The position numbers and the translations under genes were made by a program. DNA of 64,000 nucleotides from an uncultured Roseicyclus sp. (GTDB lineage: Bacteria > Pseudomonadota > Alphaproteobacteria > Rhodobacterales > Rhodobacteraceae). Positions 41,951-52,620 of the stretch are shown here, piece after piece (positions within the stretch are counted from its first letter, which is position 1; each line of letters starts with the position of its first letter). Below the pieces are notes generated by a model. The model saw only the letters and a program-made list of their open reading frames with translations, did not search any database and was not told where the DNA came from. The DNA is taken from the NCBI GenBank assembly GCA_937139335.1, contig CAKZPN010000042.1, positions 17,015 to 81,014 of the forward strand. Reading direction: 5' to 3'.

Positions 41951-42627
41951 GCCGGGGCACATATGCGTTCGAGGGCGGCTGGCAAGGCGTCGAAGCCGGT
42001 GAGCAATCCGGCTGCGCCGGCGCGGGTCAGCGCCTCGGGCGGGTGATAGCCCCAGGTGACGCCGAGGGTGTGGATGCCGGCGGCAAAGCCCATGTCGATG
42101 TCGAATGTGGTGTCGCCAATGATGACGGCGCGGGTCGCGGCGACGCCAGTGTCACGCAGGCATGCCCCCACCATCGAGGGGTGGGGTTTCGACGGGTGGT
42201 CGTCGGCCACCTGCACCGACTGGAAGAAGCCGCGGAGATCGTGGAGGTCGAAGATATGCTCCATCCCGCGGCGCGACTTGCCGGTGGCGATGGCGAGCAG
42301 GGTGTGATCCTCGGACGCCAGCAGTTCCAGGGCTGCGCGCGCACCGGGGAAGAGCGGGGAGAGTTTCGCGCCGTCGGGGGCGCGGCGGAGGGAGGCGAAG
42401 GCGTCCTTGTAGGCGGCGACGAGATCGTCCTGCGCCTCCGGGTGGTCGGGGGCGAGGCGGGCCATGGCGACGGGGAGCGACAGACCGACGATGGCGAGCG
42501 TAGCGGCGCGGCTGGGCGGCGGCAGCGCGTTGGCGGAAAATGCGGCCGCCATCGCGGCGAGGATGTGGCCCTGGCTGTCGATCAGCGTGCCGTCGACGTC
42601 GAAGATGACGAGGCGCAGATCGCTCAT
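41947..42627 (-). CDS. HAD-family hydrolase
   Basis: LVIFDVDGTLIDSQGHI, KPHPSMV, VIIGDTTFDIDMG. Confidence 0.9.
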   Translation of the reverse strand: MSDLRLVIFDVDGTLIDSQGHILAAMAAAFSANALPPPSRAATLAIVGLSLPVAMARLAPDHPEAQDDLVAAYKDAFASLRRAPDGAKLSPLFPGARAALELLASEDHTLLAIATGKSRRGMEHIFDLHDLRGFFQSVQVADDHPSKPHPSMVGACLRDTGVAATRAVIIGDTTFDIDMGFAAGIHTLGVTWGYHPPEALTRAGAAGLLTGFDALPAALERICAPA

Positions 42628-43667
42628 GCCTCGTCCTCGAACGGGTCCACGGGCACGTCGGCGGCGTGCCATTCCAGCGCGTCCCAGGTTTTCTGCATGT
42701 GCTGGGGCAAGGGCGCGGTGATGTTCAGCCGTGCGCCGGTGATCGGGTGGGTCAGGCTGAGCGAGCGGGCATGCAGGTGCAGTTTGCGGCTGATCTCGCC
42801 GCCCAGTTGCGCGCCCCAGCCGTCGCCGAGGTTCTCCTGCCCAGAGCCACCATACTTGCCGTCGCCCACGATCGGGTGGCCGATGGCGGCCATGTGGGCG
42901 CGCAACTGGTGCGTGCGGCCGGTGACGGGCACCAGCGCAACCCAGGCAGTGCGGGTGCCGAGCGCCGACAGCGTGGCGTAATCGGTGACGGCGCGCTTGG
43001 CGCCGTCGGTCTTGTCGACGGCGTCGGTGGGGATGGTGAGCATCTTTTCCCCCTCGCCCGCCGCGCCGTGGCCCGGCGCCTTCACCAGCCCGGTCTTGAT
43101 CGTGCCCATGCGCGGGTGCGGCACGCCGGCGGTCGCGGCCCAGTAGATCTTGCGGGTGGCCTTGGCGCGCAACGCCTCTGTCAATGCCTGCGCGGCCTGG
43201 CGGGTGCGCGCGAGCAACAACACGCCCGAGGTGTCCTTGTCGAGACGATGGACGAGACGCGGCTTGTCGATGCCGTCGAAGATCAGCGCCTCGGCCAGCC
43301 CGTCGACGTGGCGGGTGTGGCCCGAGCCGCCCTGCGTCGGCAGACCCGGCGGCTTGTTGATCGCGATCAGGTGGTCGTCGCGGTAAAGGACAGCGGCGCG
43401 GATCATCGCGGCGTCAGCGTCCGAAACGCGGGCCTGTACCGGCGGCGCGGGGGCGTCGCTGTCGGGCAGCGGCGGGATGCGGATGGTCTGCCCGGCCTCA
43501 ACCCGTGTTGCGGGCTTGGCGCGCGCGCCGTCGACGCGGATTTCACCCTTGCGGCACATCTTTTCGATGCGGCCCTGCGGGATGTGCGGGAACTGGCGGC
43601 GGAACCAGCGGTCGAGGCGCTGGTCGCCGTCGCCCGGTCCGACGGTGAGGGTCTGGACGCCGGTCAT
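42624..43667 (-). CDS. RluC/RluD-family 23S rRNA pseudouridine synthase
   Basis: S4-like N-terminus; LVHRLDKDTSGVLLLART; GRTHQLRAHMAAIGHPIVGDGKYGG. Confidence 0.93.
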   Translation of the reverse strand: MTGVQTLTVGPGDGDQRLDRWFRRQFPHIPQGRIEKMCRKGEIRVDGARAKPATRVEAGQTIRIPPLPDSDAPAPPVQARVSDADAAMIRAAVLYRDDHLIAINKPPGLPTQGGSGHTRHVDGLAEALIFDGIDKPRLVHRLDKDTSGVLLLARTRQAAQALTEALRAKATRKIYWAATAGVPHPRMGTIKTGLVKAPGHGAAGEGEKMLTIPTDAVDKTDGAKRAVTDYATLSALGTRTAWVALVPVTGRTHQLRAHMAAIGHPIVGDGKYGGSGQENLGDGWGAQLGGEISRKLHLHARSLSLTHPITGARLNITAPLPQHMQKTWDALEWHAADVPVDPFEDEA

Positions 43668-44038
43668 GCGAAGCTCCTGCCGAGGGCTAGGCCGAGAAAG
43701 AGGGCCGCGATGGAAAGGGTGACGTTGGCCAGCACATAGACCGCCGCCAGCCCCAGCGCGCCGCGTTCGTAGAGCGTGACGGCCTCGAGCGAGAAGGCGG
43801 AAAAGGTGGTGAAGCCGCCGAGGATGCCGGTGGCGACGAGCGGCGACAGATGCGTCAGCCCGCGCTGCGCGGCGGCGATGACGAAGAGGCCCATGAGGAA
43901 CGAGCCGAGGATGTTCACCGTGAGCACGCCGAGCGGCATCGTCGTGTGCCCGAGCAGCCGCACGAGGCCGATGCCGGTGAGGTATCGGAGCACGGCGCCA
44001 AGGGCGCCGCCGAGGGCGATTTGCAGGACGGCGATCAT
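43664..44038 (-). CDS. crcB: Fluoride ion channel CrcB/FluC
   Basis: GGALGAVLRYLTG, GVLTVNILGSFLMGL, GILGGFTTFSAFSLEA. Confidence 0.94.
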   Translation of the reverse strand: MIAVLQIALGGALGAVLRYLTGIGLVRLLGHTTMPLGVLTVNILGSFLMGLFVIAAAQRGLTHLSPLVATGILGGFTTFSAFSLEAVTLYERGALGLAAVYVLANVTLSIAALFLGLALGRSFA

Positions 44039-44098
44039 GGCGGGGTGATGTGTCGGGGCGCTGGGGGAGTCAATGGGGCTGGGCTGAGGAGCGGCGCG

Positions 44099-45418
44099 TC
44101 AGGCCTTGGGTTTTCGCTTGGCCCGCAGCCCCTCGAACCAGTCGAGGCGCTTTTTCAGGTCGCGCTCGTAGCCGCGTTCGACGGGCTGGTAGAAGGACGC
44201 GCGCGACATGGTGTCGGGAAAGTAGTTCTGTCCCGAAAACCCGTCCTCGGCGTCGTGGTCGTAGGCGTAGCCGGCGCCGTAGCCCTGCTCCTTCATCATC
44301 TTCGTCGGCGCGTTCAGGATGTGCTTGGGCGGCGGCTCGGAACCGGTGGTTTTCGCCGAGGCGCGCGCGGCCTTGTAGGCGACGTAGGTGGCGTTCGATT
44401 TCGGCGCGAGCGCGAGGTAGAGCACGGCCTGCGCCAGCGCCAGCTCGCCCTCGGGGGAACCCAGCCGTTCATAGGTGGCCCAGGCGTCGAGGCAGTGGCG
44501 CTGCGCGGCGGGGTCGGCGAGGCCGATATCCTCGACCGCCATGCGGGTGATGCGCCGCGCGAGAAAGCGCGGATCCTCGCCACCCTCCAGCATCCGCGCC
44601 AGCCAGTAGAGCGCCGCGTCGGGATCGGAGCCGCGGACGGATTTGTGCAGCGCCGAGATCAGGTTGTAGTGCCCCTCACCCGACTTGTCGTATTGCGCCG
44701 CGCGGCGTTGCAGGCGGGTCGACAATTGCTCGCGGGTCAACTGCCCCTCGACCTTCCAGGCCGCGACCTGTTCCACGAGGTTCAGGAGCGCGCGACCGTC
44801 ACCGTCGGCCATGGAGATCAACGCCTCGCGCGCCTCTGGGCGGAGCGGGAGGGGGTGGTGCAGCTCCAGCTCGGCATGGGCGATGAGCTTTTCCAGCGCG
44901 GCATCGTCGAGCCGGTTCAGCACCAGCACCTGCGCGCGGCTCATCAGGGCGGCGTTCAGCTCGAAACTCGGGTTCTCGGTGGTGGCGCCGACGAGGAGGA
45001 TCGTGCCGTCCTCCATATGCGGCAGGAAGCCGTCCTGCTGCGCCTTGTTGAACCGGTGGATCTCGTCGACGAAGAGCAGCGTGCCCTGCCCGTTGGCATG
45101 GCGGTGGCGCGCGGCCTCGAACACCTTTCGCAGGTCCGGGACGCCGGTGAAGATCGCGCTGATCTGGACGAAATGCAGGCTGCTTTCCTGAGCCAGCAGC
45201 CGCGCGATGGTGGTCTTGCCGACGCCCGGCGGCCCCCAGAGGATCAGCGACGACAGCGCGCCGCTGTCGAGCATGACGCGCAAAGACCCCTCGGGGCCGA
45301 GCAGGTGGTCCTGCCCGATGACATCGGCCAGCCGCGCGGGGCGCAGCCGGTCGGCGAGCGGGCGGGGGCCCTTGGGCGTGTCGCCGGCGTCGGGCGTGGC
45401 GGAGTCGAAAAGGTCCAT
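44099..45418 (-). CDS. rarA: Replication-associated recombination protein A
   Basis: RPLADRLRPARLADVIGQDHLLG, LWGPPGVGKTTIARLLA, LFVDEIHRFNKAQQDGFLPHMEDG. Confidence 0.95.
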   Translation of the reverse strand: MDLFDSATPDAGDTPKGPRPLADRLRPARLADVIGQDHLLGPEGSLRVMLDSGALSSLILWGPPGVGKTTIARLLAQESSLHFVQISAIFTGVPDLRKVFEAARHRHANGQGTLLFVDEIHRFNKAQQDGFLPHMEDGTILLVGATTENPSFELNAALMSRAQVLVLNRLDDAALEKLIAHAELELHHPLPLRPEAREALISMADGDGRALLNLVEQVAAWKVEGQLTREQLSTRLQRRAAQYDKSGEGHYNLISALHKSVRGSDPDAALYWLARMLEGGEDPRFLARRITRMAVEDIGLADPAAQRHCLDAWATYERLGSPEGELALAQAVLYLALAPKSNATYVAYKAARASAKTTGSEPPPKHILNAPTKMMKEQGYGAGYAYDHDAEDGFSGQNYFPDTMSRASFYQPVERGYERDLKKRLDWFEGLRAKRKPKA

Positions 45419-45455
45419 GGCCCCAAGGTAGGCGCACGCAGGGCCGGGCGCCAGA

Positions 45456-46160
45456 TCAACCGGGTGGCAGGCAGACGCCCCGATAGCCGCGTCCGGAGAC
45501 ATTGCCCCAGCGCGACGGACGGTCAGGCGGGCGGCAGGCCACCACGGTCAGGCCGTCGGGGTTGCCGGGAACGCTCGACAGGCGCACCTCGCCGGGGTCG
45601 AAGGTGACGCTTTCGCCGGGTTGCAGGGTGACACTCTGCGCGCAGGGGGCCGGGTTCATCTCGCCCGGCAGGCACAGGCCCACGGTGATCGCGAAATCGC
45701 AGGTATTGGCCACCTCGCGCGGCTGCACCTGGCCCATCATGCCACGGGTGCAGCGGGTCACATCGGGACGCAGGGAGGCGTTCTGGAAGCTGCCGGTCGC
45801 CCGGTCGATCAGCGGCGGCAGCAGCGCGGCGACGGCCACCCCGATGAGCAGCCCGGCCCAGAGCGGCAGGCGCGGCGGCTGGCCGCGGCGCTGGGTGAGG
45901 GTCAGGGCTGCGACGGTCGCCCAGGCGCCGAGAAAGACCTGGCCGGAGGTGACGACCGGCAATGCGGGCAGCCAGGGCGTGGCCTGCCAGACGCGCGCCA
46001 GAAACACGAAGGTCGGCGGGAGGATATAGGCGGAAGCGACGCCGATCAGCGCCAGCTTCCACAGCGACAGGCGAGGCTTTAGGGCGCGGGCGCGCAGGAT
46101 GATGACGGAAAGCACCGTCAGGAGACCGATGAACACGGCGCCGGGAAGCAGGTCTGGCAT
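45456..46160 (-). CDS. Membrane-anchored hypothetical protein
   Basis: N-terminal TM segments and cysteine-containing C-terminal domain; start at MPDLLPGAVFIG. Confidence 0.6.
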   Translation of the reverse strand: MPDLLPGAVFIGLLTVLSVIILRARALKPRLSLWKLALIGVASAYILPPTFVFLARVWQATPWLPALPVVTSGQVFLGAWATVAALTLTQRRGQPPRLPLWAGLLIGVAVAALLPPLIDRATGSFQNASLRPDVTRCTRGMMGQVQPREVANTCDFAITVGLCLPGEMNPAPCAQSVTLQPGESVTFDPGEVRLSSVPGNPDGLTVVACRPPDRPSRWGNVSGRGYRGVCLPPG

Positions 46161-46236
46161 CGATGATCCGTCTTGCAGGACGCAAGGACGGCGCCCGGAT
46201 CGGGATGTGCCCGATCCGGACGCGGCGCACAATGTT

Positions 46237-46824
46237 TCAGTGCATCTTGGACGCCATCGAGACGAAGAAGCAGCGGTGTGCGACGCCGCCGATCTTCATG
46301 ACCGGGCCGGCCGGGACCATGTCGATGCCGAGACGCCGACCCAGACGCGGGATCGCGATGGGCAGGAGCCCGATCAGGATCGACGCGCCGAGGTCGCGGG
46401 CAGAGCGGACCATGTGGCCCATCAGCGAAAGCTGGACGGCATGCCGGATCTCGGTCTCGACGCCCTCGGCGACGAAGAGCCGGTTGGCGTCCCAGATGTG
46501 CTCGGCCACCGGAGCGGGGTTGTCGAGCAGGTTGGACGGGATCGAGTCCAGCAGCCCGCGCTGGGCATCGCGCACCATGTAGGAATAGACCCCGCAGCGC
46601 GCGGTGGTGGGCGTGAGCCGGACACCGGCGAGCACCCGGTCGCCGTCATGGACGCAGACCCAGCGGCTTTGCGCGGTGTCGTACTGGTCGAATTCCATGC
46701 CGTCGGCGCTTGGAAGTTCCCAGTTCATCTCCTGGATGAAGGTGCGGTGCCGCGCCTTCAACATGTTCGAGAACAACACCCCGTGCTGGTGAAAGTTCGT
46801 GAAGGACAGAGTCGTCATTTCCAT
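46237..46824 (-). CDS. LuxI-family acyl-homoserine-lactone synthase-like protein
   Basis: RHRTFIQEMNWELP, GMEFDQYDTAQSRWVCVHDGDRVLAGVRLTPTT, HIWDANRLFVAEGVETE; next to a LuxR gene. Confidence 0.87.
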   Translation of the reverse strand: MEMTTLSFTNFHQHGVLFSNMLKARHRTFIQEMNWELPSADGMEFDQYDTAQSRWVCVHDGDRVLAGVRLTPTTARCGVYSYMVRDAQRGLLDSIPSNLLDNPAPVAEHIWDANRLFVAEGVETEIRHAVQLSLMGHMVRSARDLGASILIGLLPIAIPRLGRRLGIDMVPAGPVMKIGGVAHRCFFVSMASKMH

Positions 46825-46907
46825 TGGCTATACCCCCTAGGTTGGCCGGTTGTGAAAACATACCGCGCCGCGGGGGGCACCCCTGATCCTCAGCTGTCAG
46901 TCCCGTC

Positions 46908-47519
46908 TCAGATCAATCCGTATTCCTTGGCCCGCTGGACGGCTTCCGCCGTGGTCCGGGCCATGAGCTTTTGCCTGGCAGAGGTCAGGCGCGCCTTGAA
47001 GGCGCTTTCGGAAATGCCAAGACGAGCGGCGGCAGCTGCATGGCGGTCCCCATCCGCGATGCATCTCAAAGCATCCGCCTGTGCCCGGGAAAGACGGGCG
47101 GGCGGTTCGGACATGTCGTGCATGCGCTGCACGATCCTGTGGATATGATCCATCTCGTCGTCGGTGAACTCTCTGTCCGCCCGCGACGCACCGGTGATCG
47201 TCCGCGACGACATTGGACCGATAGACGCAATCATTCCGAATACGAGACCGTAACCAGCCGCCTCTGGCAGGATGCCGAACGGATCGGGAAGACCGATCTG
47301 CGACCACCTCCGGGTGCCGGTATGGCTGAGCCCCCAGGCCAGCGTCGGATCACGCAGGCCGTAGAGTTTGGCGGTGTAGACCTCCTGCCACTGGTCAGGG
47401 TAGGTGTTCACCATGATGAGGGGTGATACATAGCGAATATGCAGCCCGACTGCAAAGCCCCCAGGCGCGGCGAGCGACAACTCGTGCAGCATAAGGTCAA
47501 GCACCGGCGCCTTGGACAT
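46908..47519 (-). CDS. LuxR-family transcriptional regulator with autoinducer-binding domain
   Basis: QWQEVYTAKLYGLRDPTLAWGLSHTGTRRWSQIG; HTH LSRAQADALRCIADGDRHAAAAARLGISESAFKARLTSARQKL; start at MSKAPVLDL. Confidence 0.87.
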   Translation of the reverse strand: MSKAPVLDLMLHELSLAAPGGFAVGLHIRYVSPLIMVNTYPDQWQEVYTAKLYGLRDPTLAWGLSHTGTRRWSQIGLPDPFGILPEAAGYGLVFGMIASIGPMSSRTITGASRADREFTDDEMDHIHRIVQRMHDMSEPPARLSRAQADALRCIADGDRHAAAAARLGISESAFKARLTSARQKLMARTTAEAVQRAKEYGLI

Positions 47520-47550
47520 CAAAACCCTACCCGAAAGGACATGCCCTTTT

Positions 47551-47579
47551 AGACAGGTTGTCTGAAAACCGGTCAACCG
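47551..47579. promoter_or_regulatory. Two adjacent palindromes upstream of luxR
   Basis: AGACA-GGT-TGTCT (47551-47563) and CGGT-CA-ACCG (47570-47579) in the luxR/small-ORF divergent intergenic region. Confidence 0.4.
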
Positions 47580-47612
47580 TATTCTTTTCAAGGATTTGTG
47601 GCGGTGAGACAA

Positions 47613-47804
47613 ATGGACGAAAAGATCGAGCCAGGTCTTTTTGCGCGTCTCATGCAGTTGTCTGCACCCGCGCGCAAGGACCTGCTGGAATATCTGGGGC
47701 AAGGCCCCGTATCGGCGGAATCGCTCCTGAACGGGAGCGATTTCGGGCGGGATTCCGCCCGGCCGGACTGCGCCCGCTCCGACGCGTCCGAACCGCCGCG
47801 CTAG
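47613..47804 (+). CDS. Small hypothetical protein divergent from luxR
   Basis: 63 aa MDEKIEPGLFARLMQLSAPARKDLLEYLGQGP...; GGTGAG upstream of ATG; 3' end overlaps strong inverted repeats. Confidence 0.4.
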   Translation: MDEKIEPGLFARLMQLSAPARKDLLEYLGQGPVSAESLLNGSDFGRDSARPDCARSDASEPPR

Positions 47805-47820
47805 GCCAGCCCGAAATGCA

Positions 47821-47850
47821 AAACGCCCCCGGCCGGACCGGAGGCGTTTC
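47821..47850. terminator. Bidirectional terminator downstream of rplQ and the small ORF
   Basis: AAACGCC...CCGGCCGGACCGG...GGCGTTT inverted repeat flanked by A/T runs. Confidence 0.65.
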
Positions 47851-47877
47851 TAACCGACAGCCCGTGACGGGCGCAGA

Positions 47878-48294
47878 TCACTCGTCGAATTCTTCGGCCT
47901 CGACACGAGCACGGTCGCCCGCGCCCTTGGCGTCGACATCGCGGTCGACAAACTCGATGATTGCCATGGGCGCCATGTCGCCGTAGCGGAAGCCCGCCTT
48001 CAGGACGCGGACGTAGCCGCCCTGACGCTCGGCGTAGCGGGGGCCCAGCACCTCGAAAAGCTTGGCGACATGGGTGTCCTGCTTCAGCTGCGCCGCGGCC
48101 ATGCGGCGGGCGTGCAGGTCGCCACGCTTGGCGAGCGTCACCAGCTTTTCGACCACGCGGCGCAATTCCTTGGCCTTGGGCAGGGTCGTCTTGATCTGTT
48201 CATGTTCGATGAGCGAGCCGGACATGTTGGCAAACATCGCCTTGCGATGTTCGTGGGTCCGGTTCAGGCGGCGGTATCCGCGGGCGTGACGCAT
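47878..48294 (-). CDS. rplQ: 50S ribosomal protein L17
   Basis: [59 protein letters not shown]. Confidence 0.98.
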   Translation of the reverse strand: MRHARGYRRLNRTHEHRKAMFANMSGSLIEHEQIKTTLPKAKELRRVVEKLVTLAKRGDLHARRMAAAQLKQDTHVAKLFEVLGPRYAERQGGYVRVLKAGFRYGDMAPMAIIEFVDRDVDAKGAGDRARVEAEEFDE

Positions 48295-48408
48295 GGGTCA
48301 ATCTCCATTCATTTTGCTTTGTCCGGAGGCCCGTGCGTGCAGGCCTCTCACCTATTGGGGCATCATTGCCCGGAAGCGGATCGGAGGCCAACGAAGGCCC
48401 CCGCCCCA

Positions 48409-49425
48409 TCAGAAGTTGTCTTCGTATTTCTTGGCCAGATCCTCGATATTGTCTGGCGGCCAATCCACGATATCCATTCCGAGATGCAGCCCCATGCCCG
48501 AAAGCACTTCCTTGATCTCGTTCAGCGACTTGCGGCCGAAGTTCGGAGTGCGGAGCATTTCCGCCTCGGTCTTCTGGATCAGGTCGCCGATATAGACGAT
48601 ATTGTCGTTCTTCAGGCAATTCGCAGACCGCACCGACAATTCGAGCTCGTCCACCTTCTTGAGCAGAAGCGGGTTGAATTCGAGATCGTCGTCGTCATCC
48701 GCGCGGCCGGCGGCCTCGGGCTCGTCGAAGTTCACGAAGATCGACAGCTGGTCCTGCAGGATGCGCGCGGCATAGGCCACCGCGTCATCGGGCGAGATCG
48801 AGCCGTCGGTTTCCAGCTTCAGCGTCAGCTTGTCGTAGTCGAGCACCTGCCCCTCGCGGGTCGGCTGCACGTCGTAGGACACCTTCTTGACCGGCGAATA
48901 GATCGCGTCGATCGACATCAGGCCGATCGGCGCATCCTCGGGGCGGTTCTTGTCGGCCGAGACATAGCCCTTGCCGGTGTTCACCGTCAGTTCCATGTAG
49001 AGGTCGGCGCCGTCATCGAGGTGGCAGACCACGTGATCCTTGTTGAGGATCTCGATGCCGGCAGATTCAGAGATGTCACCGGCAGTGACGACCTTGGGGC
49101 CCTTGGCGGAGACCGACAGGCGCTTGGGGCCGTCGGCCTCCATGCGGATGGCGACGCCCTTGAGGTTCAGCACGATGTCGGTGACATCCTCGCGGACGCC
49201 CGCGACGCTGGAAAACTCGTGCAGCACACCGTCGATCTGGACCGAGGTGATGGCCGCGCCCTGAAGCGAGCTCATCAGCACCCGGCGCAATGCGTTGCCG
49301 AGCGTCAGGCCAAAGCCCCGCTCCAACGGCTCTGCCACCACCGTGGCCTTTTTCGCAGGGTCGGTACCGGGCTGGACAACCAGCTGGCCCGGTTTGATGA
49401 GTTCCTGCCAATTCTTATGGATCAT
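48409..49425 (-). CDS. rpoA: RNA polymerase alpha subunit
   Basis: [43 protein letters not shown]... Confidence 0.98.
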   Translation of the reverse strand: MIHKNWQELIKPGQLVVQPGTDPAKKATVVAEPLERGFGLTLGNALRRVLMSSLQGAAITSVQIDGVLHEFSSVAGVREDVTDIVLNLKGVAIRMEADGPKRLSVSAKGPKVVTAGDISESAGIEILNKDHVVCHLDDGADLYMELTVNTGKGYVSADKNRPEDAPIGLMSIDAIYSPVKKVSYDVQPTREGQVLDYDKLTLKLETDGSISPDDAVAYAARILQDQLSIFVNFDEPEAAGRADDDDDLEFNPLLLKKVDELELSVRSANCLKNDNIVYIGDLIQKTEAEMLRTPNFGRKSLNEIKEVLSGMGLHLGMDIVDWPPDNIEDLAKKYEDNF

Positions 49426-49540
49426 GCGTCGCCTCCATTCTTGTGCCTTGGCGATCCAGCCTCGGCACGCTCGAGGATCAAAATGACGTCAGCGGGCCGC
49501 GCAAAAGCTCGCGCAGCCCGCCGGGGTAAATCGGGTTGCC

Positions 49541-49930
49541 TCAGACGCGGCGGCGCTTGGGCGGACGGCAGCCGTTGTGGGCCATGGGCGTCACGTCGCG
49601 GATCGACGTGATCTGGAAGCCGGCGGCAGCGAGCGCGCGCAGCGCGGATTCGCGGCCGGAGCCGGGGCCCTGCACCTCGACCTCGAGGGTCTTGACGCCA
49701 TGCTCCTGGGCTTTCTTGCCGGCATCCTCTGCGGCCATCTGGGCTGCGAAGGGGGTCGACTTGCGGCTGCCCTTGAAGCCCATCGTGCCCGACGAGGACC
49801 AGGCGATCGCGTTGCCCTGCACGTCGGAGATGAGAATCTTGGTGTTGTTGAACGAGGAGTTCACGTGAGCAACGCCGGCGGCGATGTTCTTGGAAACCTT
49901 GCGCTTGGCGGGACGACGGTCGCGTGCCAT
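49541..49930 (-). CDS. rpsK: 30S ribosomal protein S11
   Basis: [44 protein letters not shown]. Confidence 0.98.
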   Translation of the reverse strand: MARDRRPAKRKVSKNIAAGVAHVNSSFNNTKILISDVQGNAIAWSSSGTMGFKGSRKSTPFAAQMAAEDAGKKAQEHGVKTLEVEVQGPGSGRESALRALAAAGFQITSIRDVTPMAHNGCRPPKRRRV

Positions 49931-49945
49931 TGAACCAGCCCTCCC

Positions 49946-50314
49946 TTATTTCTTCTTGCCGGCAATGGCCTTTGCGGGGCCCTTGCGCGTGCGTGCGTTG
50001 GTGTGGGTCCGCTGGCCACGGACCGGCAGGTTGCGGCGATGGCGCAGGCCGCGGTAGCAGCCAAGGTCCATCAGGCGCTTGATGTTCATCTGCGTCTCGC
50101 GGCGCAGGTCACCCTCGACGGTGACGTTGGCGTCGATATGCTCGCGGATCTGGAGCACTTCGGCGTCGGAGAGTTCGTTCACACGGCGGGCGTGGTCGAT
50201 GCCGACGGCGTCGCAGATCTGCTTGGCCGAAGATTGGCCGATGCCGGTGATGTATGTCAGCGCGATGGGAACGCGCTTGGACGTGGGGATGTTCACCCCT
50301 GCGATACGTGCCAA
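49946..50314 (-). CDS. rpsM: 30S ribosomal protein S13
   Basis: [34 protein letters not shown]. Confidence 0.98.
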   Translation of the reverse strand: MARIAGVNIPTSKRVPIALTYITGIGQSSAKQICDAVGIDHARRVNELSDAEVLQIREHIDANVTVEGDLRRETQMNIKRLMDLGCYRGLRHRRNLPVRGQRTHTNARTRKGPAKAIAGKKK

Positions 50315-50543
50315 GGTCGTTTGGTCCTTTAGGTTGCGAGCCCGTAATGCCAGGCCCTTTTTTCACAACAGCAGGCCCTTGGCCGGGACGGCCGAAGGAC
50401 CCTTCATTTCAAGTCTGGCAGCGAAAGGCATAGGCCGACCGCCGCTCATGATTCCCGGAGGGAAGCCGCCGTTTAGGCGCATTTGACCGGAGCGTCAAGG
50501 GCGCAGCAGCCCTCGTGTCAAGAGAAATCGACGGCGGCCCGGA

Positions 50544-51118
<575 letters not shown>

Positions 51119-51122
<4 letters not shown>

Positions 51123-52489
51123 CGACGCGCCGGCCCCCCGCGCGGCTTGCGCGTGCCGGATTTGCGGCCGCGCAGCTGCGATTTCTCGATCAGGCCCTCG
51201 TACTGGTGGGCCAGAAGATGCGACTGGATCTGCTGCACGGTGTCCATCCCGACCGACACGATGATCAGGATCGAGGTGCCGCCGAAATAAGCCGTGATGG
51301 CGAGGTTCGTGCGCACGATCTCGGGCAAGAGGACCACCAGCGCCAGGTAGGCGGAGCCGAGCACGAGGATGCGGTTCACCACGTATTCGAGATACTCGGA
51401 GGTCTTCTTGCCGGGGCGGATACCGGGGATGAAGCCGTTCTGGTTCTTGAGGTTGTCGGCCACGTCATCGGTCTTGAACGAGACGTTGAGCGTGTAGAAG
51501 TAGGTGAAGAACACGATCATCGAGGCGAAGAACAGCAGGTAGAGCGGCTGGCCGGGACCGAAGTTCGCCAGCACCCAGGACATCACCGGCCCGGCCGACG
51601 CGCCACCCGAGAAGGTGGTGAGCGTGGTCGGCAGCAACAGCAGCGACGACGCGAAGATCGCGGGGATGACGCCCGCCGGGTTCACCTTGACCGGCAGGTG
51701 CGAGGAGCCGCCGTCATAGACCTTCATCCCGACCTGGCGGCGCGGATACTGGATGTGGATCTTGCGCAGGCTGCGTTCCATGAACACGACGAAGAGCAGC
51801 GTCGCGAAGAGCATGGCGATCACGCCAAGCACCGCCGCCGTGGACAGAGAGCCGGAGCGACCGGATTCGAAGAACTGCGCCAGTGCCGCGGGAATTTCCG
51901 CGATGATGCCGACGAAGATGATCAGCGAGATGCCGTTGCCGATGCCGCGCTGGGTGATCTGTTCGCCGAGCCACATCAGGAACATCGTGCCGCCGACCAG
52001 CGTCACGACGCAGGCGGCGCGGAAGAACCAGCCGGGATCGGAAGCGAGGCCGCCGGTTTCCATGCTGACCGCAAGGCCGTAAGCCTGCGCGGTGGCCAGC
52101 AGGACGGTGCCGTAGCGGGTGTACTGGTTGAGCTTCTTGCGGCCCTGCTCACCCTCTTTCTTCAGCTGCTCCAGCGCGGGAACCATCGCCGCCATGAGCT
52201 GGATGATGATCGAGGCCGAGATGTAGGGCATGATGCCGAGGGCGAAGACGCCCATCCGGCTGAGCGCGCCGCCGGTGAACATGTTCAGAACGCCACCGAG
52301 GCCCGCCGCCGCCTGATCGAAGAAGGCGCGAAGTTCGACGCCGTCGATGCCGGGGACCGGGATGTAGGTGCCGATGCGATAGATGATCAACAGGCCAAGG
52401 GTGAACCAGATGCGCTGGCGCAGTTCGGTCGCCTTGCCGAACGCACGCCAACTCATGTTCGCGGCCATTTGCTCCGCTGCTGATGCCAT
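51119..52489 (-). CDS. secY: Preprotein translocase subunit SecY
   Basis: [13 protein letters not shown]..., SLLLLPTTL..., 10 [24 protein letters not shown]. Confidence 0.97.
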
Positions 52490-52510
52490 GCCGCCTCTCT
52501 GATGTGCAAT

Positions 52511-52544
52511 GCGCCGCCGGACCGGTCAAGCGGTCCTGCGGCGC
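52511..52544 (-). repeat. Long intercistronic hairpin between rplO and secY
   Basis: GCGCCGC-C-GGACCG-GTCAAG-CGGTCC-T-GCGGCGC: 13 paired positions with one mismatch; ends 22 bp before the secY start. Confidence 0.7.
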
Positions 52545-52620
52545 GGGAATTCCTGTCGGACATGTAAGCCGGGAACGGGCTGCCCGCAAGCGTCGGGGGG
52601 CCGTGGCCCCCCAGCCCGGA

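Noticed and set aside
46883-46900. CTGATCCTCAGCTGTCAG as a lux box upstream of luxI
   Set aside because: CTG and CAG are 12 nt apart rather than the usual 10, and it overlaps the region next to the luxR stop; too weak to call.
50315-50543. Missing gene (e.g. rpmJ/infA) between adk and rpsM
   Set aside because: No L36- or IF1-like reading frame was seen in the gap; absence from this position is common in alphaproteobacteria.
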